Below are positions 8,189 through 16,033 of a DNA stretch of 51,414 bases, in pieces. Position 1 is the stretch's first letter, and every line of letters starts with the position of its first letter. This stretch comes from Pseudanabaena sp. Salubria-1. Lineage in GTDB: Bacteria > Cyanobacteriota > Cyanobacteriia > Pseudanabaenales > Pseudanabaenaceae. The notes under the pieces are model-generated. The model ran no database searches and had not been told where the DNA came from. It saw only the letters and a list, made by a program, of their open reading frames with translations. The DNA is taken from the NCBI GenBank assembly GCA_023336205.1, contig JALQCR010000031.1:25001-76414 (forward strand). The letters are read 5' to 3'. A program made the position numbers and the translations under genes.

Positions 8189-9418
8189 TGGCGATCGCCG
8201 CCTTGAAGCTTCTATTTTTTCTTGTCGCTTAGTTTTGAGATCATTGCGATCGCTTTTGCCTTTGGGAAAGGGGATCACATCAGCCGCCGACATTTCTCTT
8301 GCTGATCGAATTAGCAACCCAGCAATAAATAAGCAAGATATCGTCGAGCTACCACCATAGCTCAAAAAAGGAAATGGCAACCCTGTAGTCGGCAAAACAC
8401 CTGTAGCCACACCCACATTCAAAATTGCTTGCACCACAATTAAGCATGTAGAACCAAGAGCAATCAATCGAACCACAGGATCTTTGCACTTATAAGTCAC
8501 CGAGATACCAATCGTGCCATAAATCATCACTAGTACTAGCAAACAAATGCCACCAAACAAACCAAATTCTTCAGCAAAAATCGCAAAAATAAAATCGGTA
8601 TATTGAATCGGCAAAAACAGCTTTTGCTGAGATAAGCCAAACCCAGTCCCCCATAGACCACCAGAGCCGATCGCCATTAAGCTTTGTACTAATTGATATC
8701 CATCTGCTGCTTGATCTTGCCAAGGATCAAGAAATGACATAATTCGCCGCCGTTGATATTCCCGAAATGAGACACTAGCTACAGCGACACATGTACCTAA
8801 AGCCGCAGTCCCAAGAAGCTGAATACTTGGTAATCCTGCCCCTAAAGCGATCAACCACAATGTAATGCCACATAGAGCAGTCACACTCAAGCTAGGCTGC
8901 ATCAAAATACCGCCCAGTACTAACAAAAATACGAGTAGCCAACCAACTCGGACTTTCCAAGGAGTGCGATTCCAGTTACCAAATAGCTGAGCTGCTTGCA
9001 AAATCAAAAAAGGCTTGATTAGCTCTGAGGGTTGCAATAGAAATGAGCTGCCCACCGATAACCATCTTGTCGCAGCGTTGCGCGTTGTCCCTATGCCTGG
9101 AATATGCGTTGCATAGAGCATCGCCAGAATAATGAACAAAAAGATTGGGCTGATTTTGAGCATGAACTTTAATGGCAAATGCACGATCGCATTAAAGATC
9201 AACAAGCCAATCACAGCCCAAGCCAATTGATATTTGAAATAAAGCGTGCCGTCTTTAAAGTTAGCATCCGCCACAGGATAGGATGCCGAAAAAAGAACCG
9301 CTAGTCCTGCAAATAACCACAAAAAAGTCAGCCATCGCAATAAGCGGGCTTCTGTTGCCCATTTATCTACAGTGCGATCAAAAAATGGGAAGACCTGAAA
9401 AATCTTAAGGAGTTTCAC
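8183..9418 (-). CDS. ftsW: FtsW/RodA-family peptidoglycan glycosyltransferase (FtsW-like)
   Basis: 411 residues with about ten membrane spans, the usual size of cyanobacterial FtsW. SEDS proteins polymerise lipid II into glycan strands; FtsW does so at the division septum together with a class B PBP. Family motifs seen: LQPSELIKP (128-136), the catalytic-loop LDPWQDQAADGYQLVQS with D231 and D235, IQYTDFIFAIFAEEFGLFG (about 271-289), and TGLPFPFLSYGGSS (345-358). The C-terminal tail is Lys/Arg-rich. FtsW is preferred to RodA because of the FxFLSYGGSS form and overall pattern, but the distinction is moderate. Stand-alone gene. Confidence 0.88.
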   Translation of the reverse strand: MKLLKIFQVFPFFDRTVDKWATEARLLRWLTFLWLFAGLAVLFSASYPVADANFKDGTLYFKYQLAWAVIGLLIFNAIVHLPLKFMLKISPIFLFIILAMLYATHIPGIGTTRNAATRWLSVGSSFLLQPSELIKPFLILQAAQLFGNWNRTPWKVRVGWLLVFLLVLGGILMQPSLSVTALCGITLWLIALGAGLPSIQLLGTAALGTCVAVASVSFREYQRRRIMSFLDPWQDQAADGYQLVQSLMAIGSGGLWGTGFGLSQQKLFLPIQYTDFIFAIFAEEFGLFGGICLLVLVMIYGTIGISVTYKCKDPVVRLIALGSTCLIVVQAILNVGVATGVLPTTGLPFPFLSYGGSSTISCLFIAGLLIRSAREMSAADVIPFPKGKSDRNDLKTKRQEKIEASRRRSPV

Positions 9419-9665
9419 GGTTGCAAGGGGATTTATTGGTTAGGAGCAGAACGTTACTAATTTCGTGCTGTTATTTTAACCATGATTTTTCACGATCGCT
9501 GAAAACAAAAAAATTATTTATGACGCTTCTGAGACTAGTAAATTGCAGATAGTACAAAACAAAGCCCAAAAATCAATTAGTGGTGATTTGAACTGCTACA
9601 GCAAATACCGATCAAACCCGCCACAAGTCTAATAAGCTAAAAGTATTATCAAGGAAAGATTACAT

Positions 9666-10022
9666 ATGGCAGCATATTCGCTAGATTTACGAAAAAAGAT
9701 ATTAAGTGCTTGGGAAAACAAAGAAAATACGCAGAGAGGCATAGCTAAACGATTTAAAGTAAGCTTGTCATTTGTTCGAGATTTTTTGCGTCGGTATCGA
9801 GAAACAAATGAAATAGCAGCAAAACCCCAAGGAGGAGATCGGCGGTCGAAAATCAAAGGCAAAGATGAAGAATTAGTAAAGACAATTGTTGAAGCGCAAA
9901 ATGACATATATCTCAGAGAGATCAAAGAAAAACTACATGAAACAAAGACAATAGAAGTGAGCGTATCAGGATTGAGTCGTACGCTTAAGCGCTTAGAATT
10001 AGGGCGTAAAAAAAAACTTTAG
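9666..10022 (+). CDS. IS630 transposase, OrfA (N-terminal HTH part)
   Basis: 118 residues with helix-turn-helix DNA-binding features: YSLDLRKKILSAWE and RGIAKRFKVSLSFVRDFLRR, followed by a second HTH-like region (EIKEKLHE...VSVSGLSRTLKRL). The frame ends just after an A9 run at 10008-10016. A -1 shift there continues as TLVASEQATERVKKLRYEF into the catalytic part. This A-run frameshift is a common expression device of this IS family, although a base-call error in the run would look the same. Confidence 0.88.
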   Translation: MAAYSLDLRKKILSAWENKENTQRGIAKRFKVSLSFVRDFLRRYRETNEIAAKPQGGDRRSKIKGKDEELVKTIVEAQNDIYLREIKEKLHETKTIEVSVSGLSRTLKRLELGRKKKL

Positions 10023-10048
10023 TAGCCAGCGAACAAGCGACAGAAAGA

Positions 10049-10624
10049 GTGAAAAAATTGCGTTATGAGTTTCGTCGTTGGCTAGATACGATAGATGTCA
10101 AAAACCTTGTATTCATTGACGAGACAGGGCTAAATCTAGCGATGACGAGGCTTTATGGTAGATGTCAAGGAGGATGTAGGGTATATGATGACCGTCCAGG
10201 TAACAAAGGTAGAAACATCACTTTAATTGGAGCCATGAGTGATGAAGGGTTGATTGCTGCGATGACTTTTGCTGGTAGTCTCAACACCGCCAGTTTTTTG
10301 GTTTTCATTGAGAAAATACTATTGCCTCGGTTATGGGTTGGGGCAATTGTCGCTATGGATAATTTGCCTGTACATTACGCTGCAATGGCTAAAACCCTAA
10401 TTGAATCCGTTGGTGCTCAGGTTAAGTTCATCCCTCCCTATTCTCCTGATTTATCGCCAATCGAGTTATGTTGGTCAAAATTAAAAGAGATTATTCGCTC
10501 GGCTAAAGCTCGCACAATTTCGGCTCTTGACGACGCAATTACTATGGCTATTAATTCTATTACTGATGAAGATGCTCTTAATTGGTTTCATCATTGTGGG
10601 CTCTGCTTCGACCCTTTTAGTTAG
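10049..10624 (+). CDS. IS630 transposase, OrfB (DDE catalytic part)
   Basis: 191 residues from the first ATG; the true translation probably arrives by a -1 shift from OrfA at the A9 tract. DDE residues are in the sequences FIDETG, AMDNLPVH and PYSPDLSPIELCWSKLK. The core is complete, so the element may be active if the frameshift is used. Confidence 0.88.
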   Translation: MKKLRYEFRRWLDTIDVKNLVFIDETGLNLAMTRLYGRCQGGCRVYDDRPGNKGRNITLIGAMSDEGLIAAMTFAGSLNTASFLVFIEKILLPRLWVGAIVAMDNLPVHYAAMAKTLIESVGAQVKFIPPYSPDLSPIELCWSKLKEIIRSAKARTISALDDAITMAINSITDEDALNWFHHCGLCFDPFS

Positions 10625-10739
10625 CTCCTTTTGTGGCGGGTTTGATCGGTATTTGCTGTAATTGATTTTTGGGTTTGTGTTCTAACAAGACTAGTGACAG
10701 TTATACTGATAATTTCAGGAAGTATAGAATAGACAGAAA

Positions 10740-11063
10740 ATGGCGATCGCGGTAGATAAGCAAAATAACTCGGATTCCTTTGAGCAGAAGTTGTGGAAAA
10801 CTGCGGATAAGCTGCGAAAAAATATTGATGCGGCGGAATATAAGCATATTGTTTTAGGGCTGATTTTCCTAAAATATATTTCTGATGCCTTTGAGGTGCT
10901 TTACCAAAAGCTGATTGAGGGTGAGGACAAGTATGCAGGAGCCGATCCAGAAGATCGAGATGAGTATGCATCTGAAAATGTTTTTTTGTGCCTGTTGAGG
11001 CGCGGTGGTCATATCTGCAAGGACAAGCGAAACAGCCTGATATTGGTAAAACTGTCGATCTAG
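10740..11063 (+). pseudogene. hsdM: HsdM N-terminal part (type I R-M methylase), out of frame with the rest
   Basis: Residues 1-82 are the N-terminal helical domain of HsdM: SFEQKLWKTADKLRKNIDAAEYKHIVLGLIFLKYISDAFE, then DEYASENVF. In HsdM this block is followed directly by (W/F)VPVEARWSYLQ. Here that continuation is found one frame away, at 10988. The break is at the T7 run 10981-10987; adding one T would give ENVFFVPVEARW. After the shift the frame reads unrelated residues to its stop at 11063. The upstream flank is the IS630 element. Confidence 0.85.
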
Positions 11064-12289
11064 CAATGGAAGCGATCGAACGGGAAAATGCCAAGCGACT
11101 CAAGGGGATTTTGCCAAAAGTCTATGGTCAGCAAAAGTTAGATCAAAAATGTTTGGGTGGTTTAATCGACTTGATTGGGACGATTGATTTAGTAAAAACT
11201 GATTCTAAAGGGGAAGATCTTTTAGGCAAGGTTTATGAGTATTTCTTGGGACAGTTTGCGCTTGCTGAAGGGAAGAAAGGGGGACAGTTCTATACGCCTG
11301 AAAGTATTGTGCGGTTATTGGTGGAGATTTTAGAGCCTTACAATGGGCGGGTGTTTGACCCTTGCTGTGGTTCGGGGGGGATGTTTGTCCAGAGCGAGAA
11401 GTTTGTCCAAAATCATCAGGGGCGGTTAGATAATCTCTCGATCTATGGTCAGGAGAGCAACGAGACAACATACAAGTTATGTAGGATGAATTTGGCTTTG
11501 CGGGGGATTGATGGCTCCAATATTAAGTGGAATCCTGAAGGGTCATTTTTAAATGATGCTCATAAAGACCTCAAGGCGGATTTTGTGATTGCGAATCCTC
11601 CTTTTAATGACAGTGATTGGGGCGGTGATTTATTACAAAATGATGGACGCTGGCAATATGGCAAGCCGCCACAGGGCAGTGCTAATTTTGCATGGGTGCA
11701 ACATTTCCTTTATCACTTGTCGCCTACTGGTTCGGCGGGTTTTGTGTTGTCTAATGGTTCGCTGTCGTCGAATACGAGTGGGGAGGGGGAGATTCGCAAA
11801 GCCTTAGTGGTGCAAGATTTGGTGGATTGTATTGTGATGTTGCCGACGCAGCTTTTTTACAATACGGGGATTCCTGCTTGTTTGTGGTTTTTGAGTCGGT
11901 ACAAGAATGGGAATAAGAACCGCGATCGCAAAGGTGAGGTGTTATTTATTGATGCTTCAGAGCTTGGCTATATGGTCAATCGCAGTAGTCGGTCGTTTAC
12001 GGAGACGGAGATTAAGCGGATTGCGGATACTTATCATGAGTGGAAGAAGTCGGGAGGTAGTTACCACGATATCAAGGGCTTTTGTAAGTCTGCGAGTTTG
12101 GTAGATATAGAGAAGCATAATTTTGTGTTGACCCCAGGGCGCTATGTGGGGATTCCTGACGAGGTGGAGGAGGATGTAAGTTTTGAGGACAGAATGAGTG
12201 CGCTTACAATGGCTTTAGGCGAGCAGATGCGCGAGGGTCAGCTTTTAGATGAGGAGATTAAAAAGCAGTTAGGAATGAACATTAATTAA
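10988..12289 (+). pseudogene. hsdM: HsdM catalytic part (N6-adenine methylase of type I R-M)
   Basis: 433 residues from the nominal GTG, which is really an internal Val codon. SAM-binding motif I is FDPCCGSGGMF (about 123-133) and the catalytic motif IV is IANPPFNDSDW (about 203-213). Both are intact, so only the reading frame at the T7 tract separates this from a whole 516-residue HsdM. HsdM methylates adenine in the site chosen by HsdS. The last residues LGMNIN and the stop codon are encoded by the end of a MITE at 12269-12372, so the native C-terminus has been replaced or extended. Translation could restart at GTG 10988, but that would lack the N-terminal domain. Confidence 0.88.
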
Positions 12290-12372
12290 CTTGTGCAATT
12301 AAAACCAAAATTTGTTGGGGCGGGCGAAGCCCGCCCCAACAAATTTTGGTTTTAATTAATTTTCATTCCTTA
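12269..12372 (+). repeat. MITE, family B copy 1 (supplies the end of hsdM)
   Basis: About 104 bp with ends TTAGGAATGAACATTAATTA and, on the opposite strand, CTAAGGAATGAAAATTAATT. A central hairpin reads AAAACCAAAATTTGTTGGGG + CGGGCGAAGCCCG + complement. The same element in opposite orientation lies at 30735-31925, where an IS30 interrupts it. One arm carries an extra CTTGTGCAATTAA in both copies. The hsdM stop codon (12287-12289) is inside it. Confidence 0.8.
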
Positions 12373-12428
12373 GCTAAGGTTGGGTTTGTTGTTAGCGATC
12401 GCAATATTGATTTTTGAGGTGTTTAATT

Positions 12429-12686
12429 ATGAGTCAAATTATTTTAGAGACGGTTAAGCCTGTTGTTGTGGAAAAGCTGAGACATCTCGCCCAGAGACAT
12501 CAACGATCGCTAGAAGCAGAAATTGCGGCGATTTTAGAAAGTGCCACCGAAAATGAGCCAATAGTCACACCTAAAAATCGAGGATGGTCGGCTGGTTTCT
12601 TTGAGCAAACTTGTGGGAGTTGGGTGGGAGAGCCATTAGTCCGAGAGGCTCAACCAGAGTATCAAGAAAGGGAGCCTTTGTTATGA
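12429..12686 (+). CDS. VapB/FitA-type antitoxin
   Basis: 85 residues from ATG 12429. The N-terminus has the ribbon-helix-helix pattern of FitA-like antitoxins: a short strand (IILETVK), then VVEKLRHLAQRHQRSLEAEIAAILESA, where the strand/helices bind operator DNA. The acidic, Trp-containing C-terminal tail (residues 50-85) would contact the toxin. Its TGA overlaps the ATG of the PIN-domain toxin (ATGA, 12683-12686), which implies translational coupling in one operon. It sits between hsdM and hsdS, inside the type I R-M locus. Confidence 0.85.
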   Translation: MSQIILETVKPVVVEKLRHLAQRHQRSLEAEIAAILESATENEPIVTPKNRGWSAGFFEQTCGSWVGEPLVREAQPEYQEREPLL

Positions 12687-13090
12687 GTTATTTATTAGAT
12701 ACTAATGCTTGTATTCGGTATCTTAATTCTAGTAATAATCAGATTTTTCACCGTTTAAGTGTGCTGTCTTCAGATGATGTTTTTCTATGCGACGTTGTGA
12801 AGTTTGAGCTTTATTATGGGGCTTATAAAAGTCGCAATATAGATAAAAACTTAGCAAATTTAAAGATATTTTTTGATGAATTTGTGAGTTTACCTTTTGA
12901 TGGTCAGGTAGCAAATATTTGTGGTCAGATTCGGGCTGATTTAAATAAAAAAGGTACTCCGATTGGTGTCTATGATTTACAAATTGCGTCGATCGCGATT
13001 GCAAATAATTTAGTTTTAGTAACTCATAACATAGGCGAGTTTAGCCGTGTGGACGGTTTGCAATATGAGGATTGGGAGGTTGAGTTATGA
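12683..13090 (+). CDS. PIN-domain ribonuclease toxin (VapC family)
   Basis: 135 residues, the standard VapC length. PIN-domain acidic residues are in place: D6 (YLLDTNACI), E42 (VVKFELYYG), D98 (GVYDLQIASIAIA), with N116 (LVTHNIGEFSRVDGL) near the active site. VapC toxins cleave tRNA or rRNA when freed from their antitoxin. The start ATG overlaps the antitoxin stop, and its own stop overlaps the start of the next small ORF in the same ATGA manner (13087-13090), so three genes are coupled. Confidence 0.9.
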   Translation: MSYLLDTNACIRYLNSSNNQIFHRLSVLSSDDVFLCDVVKFELYYGAYKSRNIDKNLANLKIFFDEFVSLPFDGQVANICGQIRADLNKKGTPIGVYDLQIASIAIANNLVLVTHNIGEFSRVDGLQYEDWEVEL

Positions 13091-13305
13091 CATTTCAAAA
13101 ATCTGTTGATGCTAACGAGTCATTAAAAGCTGATGATTTGATTGCAGATTTATCAAAGAAAGATGAAACAAGTACTACTGCTTTTTGGGCTGCTACTTTG
13201 AGGTTTAGACAGAAAATACAACAGGAAAATATTGTGTTTACTAATGAAGATTTTGCGGGTTTACGCGATCGCTCTGTGGGTCGGGAGGTTGAGTTTTGGC
13301 TCTAA
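13087..13305 (+). CDS. Small unrecognised protein coupled to vapC
   Basis: 72 residues, ATG overlapping the vapC stop codon (ATGA). I do not recognise a family. The sequence is hydrophilic and mainly helical (TTAFWAATLRFRQKIQQEN), with an acidic N-terminal half and RDRSVGREVEFW near the end. The overlap implies co-translation with the toxin. It could be a small accessory protein of the module or a remnant, because directly after its stop there is a decayed piece of another PIN-domain gene. Confidence 0.5.
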   Translation: MTFQKSVDANESLKADDLIADLSKKDETSTTAFWAATLRFRQKIQQENIVFTNEDFAGLRDRSVGREVEFWL

Positions 13306-13307
13306 GG

Positions 13308-13394
13308 TATTTGTTAGTGACTAATAATGTTTCTGATTTTCAGTTTTTTGATGGTTTAAAGATTGAGAATTGGTTCGTTAGTGATGAGCCATAA
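13308..13394 (+). pseudogene. C-terminal remnant of a second PIN-domain (VapC-like) toxin
   Basis: Translating from 13308 gives YLLVTNNVSDFQFFDGLKIENW and a few more residues to a TAA at 13392-13394. This is the typical end of VapC proteins (LVTxNxxxFxxxxGLxxExW) and matches the end of the intact toxin upstream (LVLVTHNIGEFSRVDGLQYEDW). No upstream PIN residues or start are present, so only the last 28 codons survive. Confidence 0.65.
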
Positions 13395-13449
13395 TCTCTG
13401 AGTTTAAAGTTTTATTTTTTGGGTTTTAAGGAAATAGTAAAGGTGAGTT

Positions 13450-14280
13450 ATGAGTGAGTGGAAAGAAACAACGCTAGGTGCTGTGTGTGAGAACAAATCT
13501 ATTACTTATAATTTTTCCAATAAAGAAAGAGTCATATTTATTAATACTGGAGATGTGCTTGACGGCAAATTTTTACATCACGAATATACAGAGATATCTT
13601 CATTGCCTGGTCAAGCTAAAAAGTCAATAGTTAAAAATGATATTTTATTTAGTGAAATTCGTCCTATTAATCGAAGATTTGCCTTTATTAATTTCTCTTG
13701 CTTAGATTATGTTGTTTCAACTAAATTTATGGTCGTCAAAGCATATCAGAATTTAATAATTCCTAAATATCTTTATACTTATCTAACTAATCAAGATTTA
13801 TTAAATACATTTCAATCAATCGCAGAATCCCGCTCTGGAACTTTCCCACAAATAACTTTTGATTCAATTAAACATCTTGATTTAAATCTTCCTCCCTTAG
13901 AAGAACAAGGTCGGATAGTTGATATTGCATCTTGTCTTAATGCGAAGATTGATAACTTGAGGCGACAAAATGAGACTTTGGAGCAAATAGCACAGACACT
14001 CTTTAAGCATTGGTTTGTAGATTTCGAGTTTCCCAATGCAGAGGGTAAGCCCTATAAATCATCTGGTGGTGCGATGTTTGCCTCTGAATTAGGGGGGATT
14101 CCTGAAGGCTGGCAAGTTACAACAATAGAAAAAATTGCAAGCCGCCTAGCAATGAGCCCATTTGGCTCAAGAATTACAACTGATAATTTTGTGGATAGTG
14201 GTATTCCAATAATTAGAGGCAATAACTTAGTCAATGGATTTAATGAAGATGGCTTTGTATATTTAACTCCTGAAACTTAG
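13450..14280 (+). pseudogene. hsdS: HsdS specificity subunit, 5' part (interrupted by IS)
   Basis: Residues 1-275 of a reconstructed 423-residue HsdS. HsdS recognises a split DNA site through two target recognition domains (TRDs) joined by conserved helical spacers, and holds HsdM and HsdR. TRD1 runs from WKETTLGAVCENKS to about residue 150. The first conserved spacer is LPPLEEQGRIVDIASCLNAKIDNLRRQNETLEQ (about 152-184), ending LFKHWFVDFEFPN. TRD2 starts at GGIPEGWQVTTIEKIASR. The gene is cut within TRD2 after VYLTPE by the IS at 14276; a stop codon comes from the IS end. The remainder is at 15585-16030. Confidence 0.9.
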
Positions 14281-15575
14281 TGGTGCAGAAAAATCTGAAA
14301 AGCGTTGCTAGGCATAGAATCTCATCATGAGACAAGAGGCAAAAAGGGGCAAGAGATGAGATACTCAAGTTCCTCAACAAAAGATCTTATACAAATGCCC
14401 CACCTATATCTTCAGCTACAAGAACAACTGCGTCAATGGCTCAAGCCAAAAGATAAGCGACATCTCCAAGGATTTGCGGAGGCAGTAGCCGCGATATTGC
14501 AATCAGGAAGGGCAAGTCTGAGTCATTGGTTGCCCTATTTGAGCCATCGAGAGTGCCAAGCCAGAAGTCAGATGGAAAGACTAAGCTACTTTGTGCATAA
14601 TCCACATATCATCGCCGAGAGATTCTATAACCCATTGGTGAAGCACTTTCTCCAAGCATTTGCAGGAGAATCGTTGGAACTAGCCTTAGACACAAGTATA
14701 CTGTGGGATAAATTCTGTCTTATAGAAGTATGCTTGATTTGGGGAGGGAGGTCGATTACTCTAGCTCAAGTAGTACTAGAGCATGGCAGCGCTACAGTTG
14801 GCTTTGAACATTATCGTCCCGTCTTAGAACAAGTACGCTCTCTATTGCCGCCACAAAGTACGGTGACCTTGCTTGCCGACCGAGGTTTTGAACATGGGGA
14901 ATTAATCCGATGGTTACAGCAAAATCACTGGTCTTGGGCAATTCGCGCAAAGAGCGATCTGCTAGTGACTCTGCCAACAGGTACAACCAAGCGTGTTGAA
15001 CAACTGATACCTCCCGCAGAGCAAGCTTATCTAGTTCCCGATGTCACCGTACTCGGTGATGTTAATTGTCATTTAGCGACGGCTAACCTAGACATGGCTA
15101 ACGGTTCATGGGCTGTCCTTAGCGATATTCCCCCTTCATTACAGACTTTTGCTCTCTATGGCAAACGCTTTGGTGGAATCGAACCCCATTTTAAAGACTA
15201 TAAGTCGGCGGCTTTTAATGTTGTTAGCTCTCATCTCCGTGATGCTCAAGCTCTTACCTGTTTATTTATGCTCCTTGCCACGGCTAACCTGATTGCTGTA
15301 ATTCTTGGCATAATGTTGGTGCGTTTGGGGCAAAGGGCTGCGATTGATTGGCACGATCATCGCGGCTTGAGTTTTCTGCAACTCGGTCTCCGTCAGCTTC
15401 ACACCCTTCTTTACCAACAAAAACCTCTTCCTCTTTTGCAGATTTTCCCTAGAACTAATCCTCCCCCTGCCTGTGCTTCTATTGCCAAACGCGAAAAGTT
15501 AGATTTTCGTATCGAATTTGCTCGTATTACCATTGTCTCATCTTGAGACTCTCCTGAGTTTTCTGCACCACTAAG
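14276..15575 (+). mobile_element. IS4-like insertion sequence in hsdS (1300 bp)
   Basis: Terminal inverted repeats CTTAGTGGTGCAGAAAA / TTTTCTGCACCACTAAG bound the element. The 9-bp duplication CTCCTGAAA lies at 14267-14275 and 15576-15584. Removing the IS plus one duplicate restores LTPEKADELKSSN in the hsdS frame. One transposase gene is carried. Confidence 0.93.
14356..15546 (+). CDS. IS4-like DDE transposase
   Basis: I choose the ATG at 14356 (396 aa), preceded by AAGGGG; the frame is open from a TTG at 14305. Likely catalytic acids: LALDTSILWD, LLADRGFEHGEL and FGGIEPHFKDYKS, the spacing and Y/K context being of the IS4 superfamily. The ORF is intact. Exact ISfinder subgroup is not decided; the 9-bp duplication fits IS4 relatives. 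Confidence 0.85.
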   Translation: MRYSSSSTKDLIQMPHLYLQLQEQLRQWLKPKDKRHLQGFAEAVAAILQSGRASLSHWLPYLSHRECQARSQMERLSYFVHNPHIIAERFYNPLVKHFLQAFAGESLELALDTSILWDKFCLIEVCLIWGGRSITLAQVVLEHGSATVGFEHYRPVLEQVRSLLPPQSTVTLLADRGFEHGELIRWLQQNHWSWAIRAKSDLLVTLPTGTTKRVEQLIPPAEQAYLVPDVTVLGDVNCHLATANLDMANGSWAVLSDIPPSLQTFALYGKRFGGIEPHFKDYKSAAFNVVSSHLRDAQALTCLFMLLATANLIAVILGIMLVRLGQRAAIDWHDHRGLSFLQLGLRQLHTLLYQQKPLPLLQIFPRTNPPPACASIAKREKLDFRIEFARITIVSS

Positions 15576-16030
15576 CTCCTGAAAAAGCAGATGAACTAAA
15601 AAGCTCTAATGTATTCCCTGAAGATATTGTTTTTACACATAGAGGAACATTAGGACAAGTGGGCTTTATTCCAACTAACGCTAGATATCCTCGTTATGTC
15701 GTTTCCCAAAGTCAAATGTTTTTATCTGTTAATAAATCACTTGCAAGTTCTAGATTTATTTATCGTTTTTTCTCTTCAAAAATTGGGATTGATGCTTTAT
15801 TAGCAAATAAGAATACTACTGGTGTGCCATCAATTGCTAGACCATCTACAAGCCTAAAAGCCATTCAAATTGTACTTCCAGAAAATAAAATAATGGAGAG
15901 ATTTGACGCTTTAATTACTTCTATTGATTTTAAAAAAGATAGCAATACTAAACAAATTCAAACCCTAACTAAAACCCGTGATTCTCTATTACCTAAACTA
16001 ATGAGCGGTCAACTCCGCGTTAAGGAATAA
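15576..16030 (+). pseudogene. hsdS: HsdS specificity subunit, 3' part
   Basis: The frame continues the 5' part after the second CTCCTGAAA: KADELKSSNVFPEDIVFTHRG, rest of TRD2, then the C-terminal spacer IQTLTKTRDSLLPKLMSGQLRV, which is the conserved end of HsdS proteins. No start codon of its own is convincing (a GTG at 15659 is internal). The stop is 3 nt before the hsdR ATG, so the two were one operon. Confidence 0.9.
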
Positions 16031-16033
16031 CCA

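Larger units (their letters stand above)
9599..10658 (+). mobile_element. IS630-family insertion sequence (1060 bp)
   Basis: Terminal inverted repeats of about 28 bp (CAGCAAATACCGATCAAACC...) bound the element. It is flanked by TA on both sides (9597-9598 and 10659-10660), the standard IS630/Tc1 target duplication. With the IS removed, the flanks rebuild a hairpin: CCCAAAAATCAATTAG on the left pairs with CTAATTGATTTTTGGG on the right. The IS therefore inserted in a hairpin repeat of the kind seen throughout the window. Confidence 0.92.

Noticed and set aside
12611..12682. Longer start for the PIN toxin inside the antitoxin gene
   Set aside because: The ATG at 12683 gives a normal VapC N-terminus (MSYLLDTNA) and the usual ATGA coupling, whereas the extension has no counterpart in the family.
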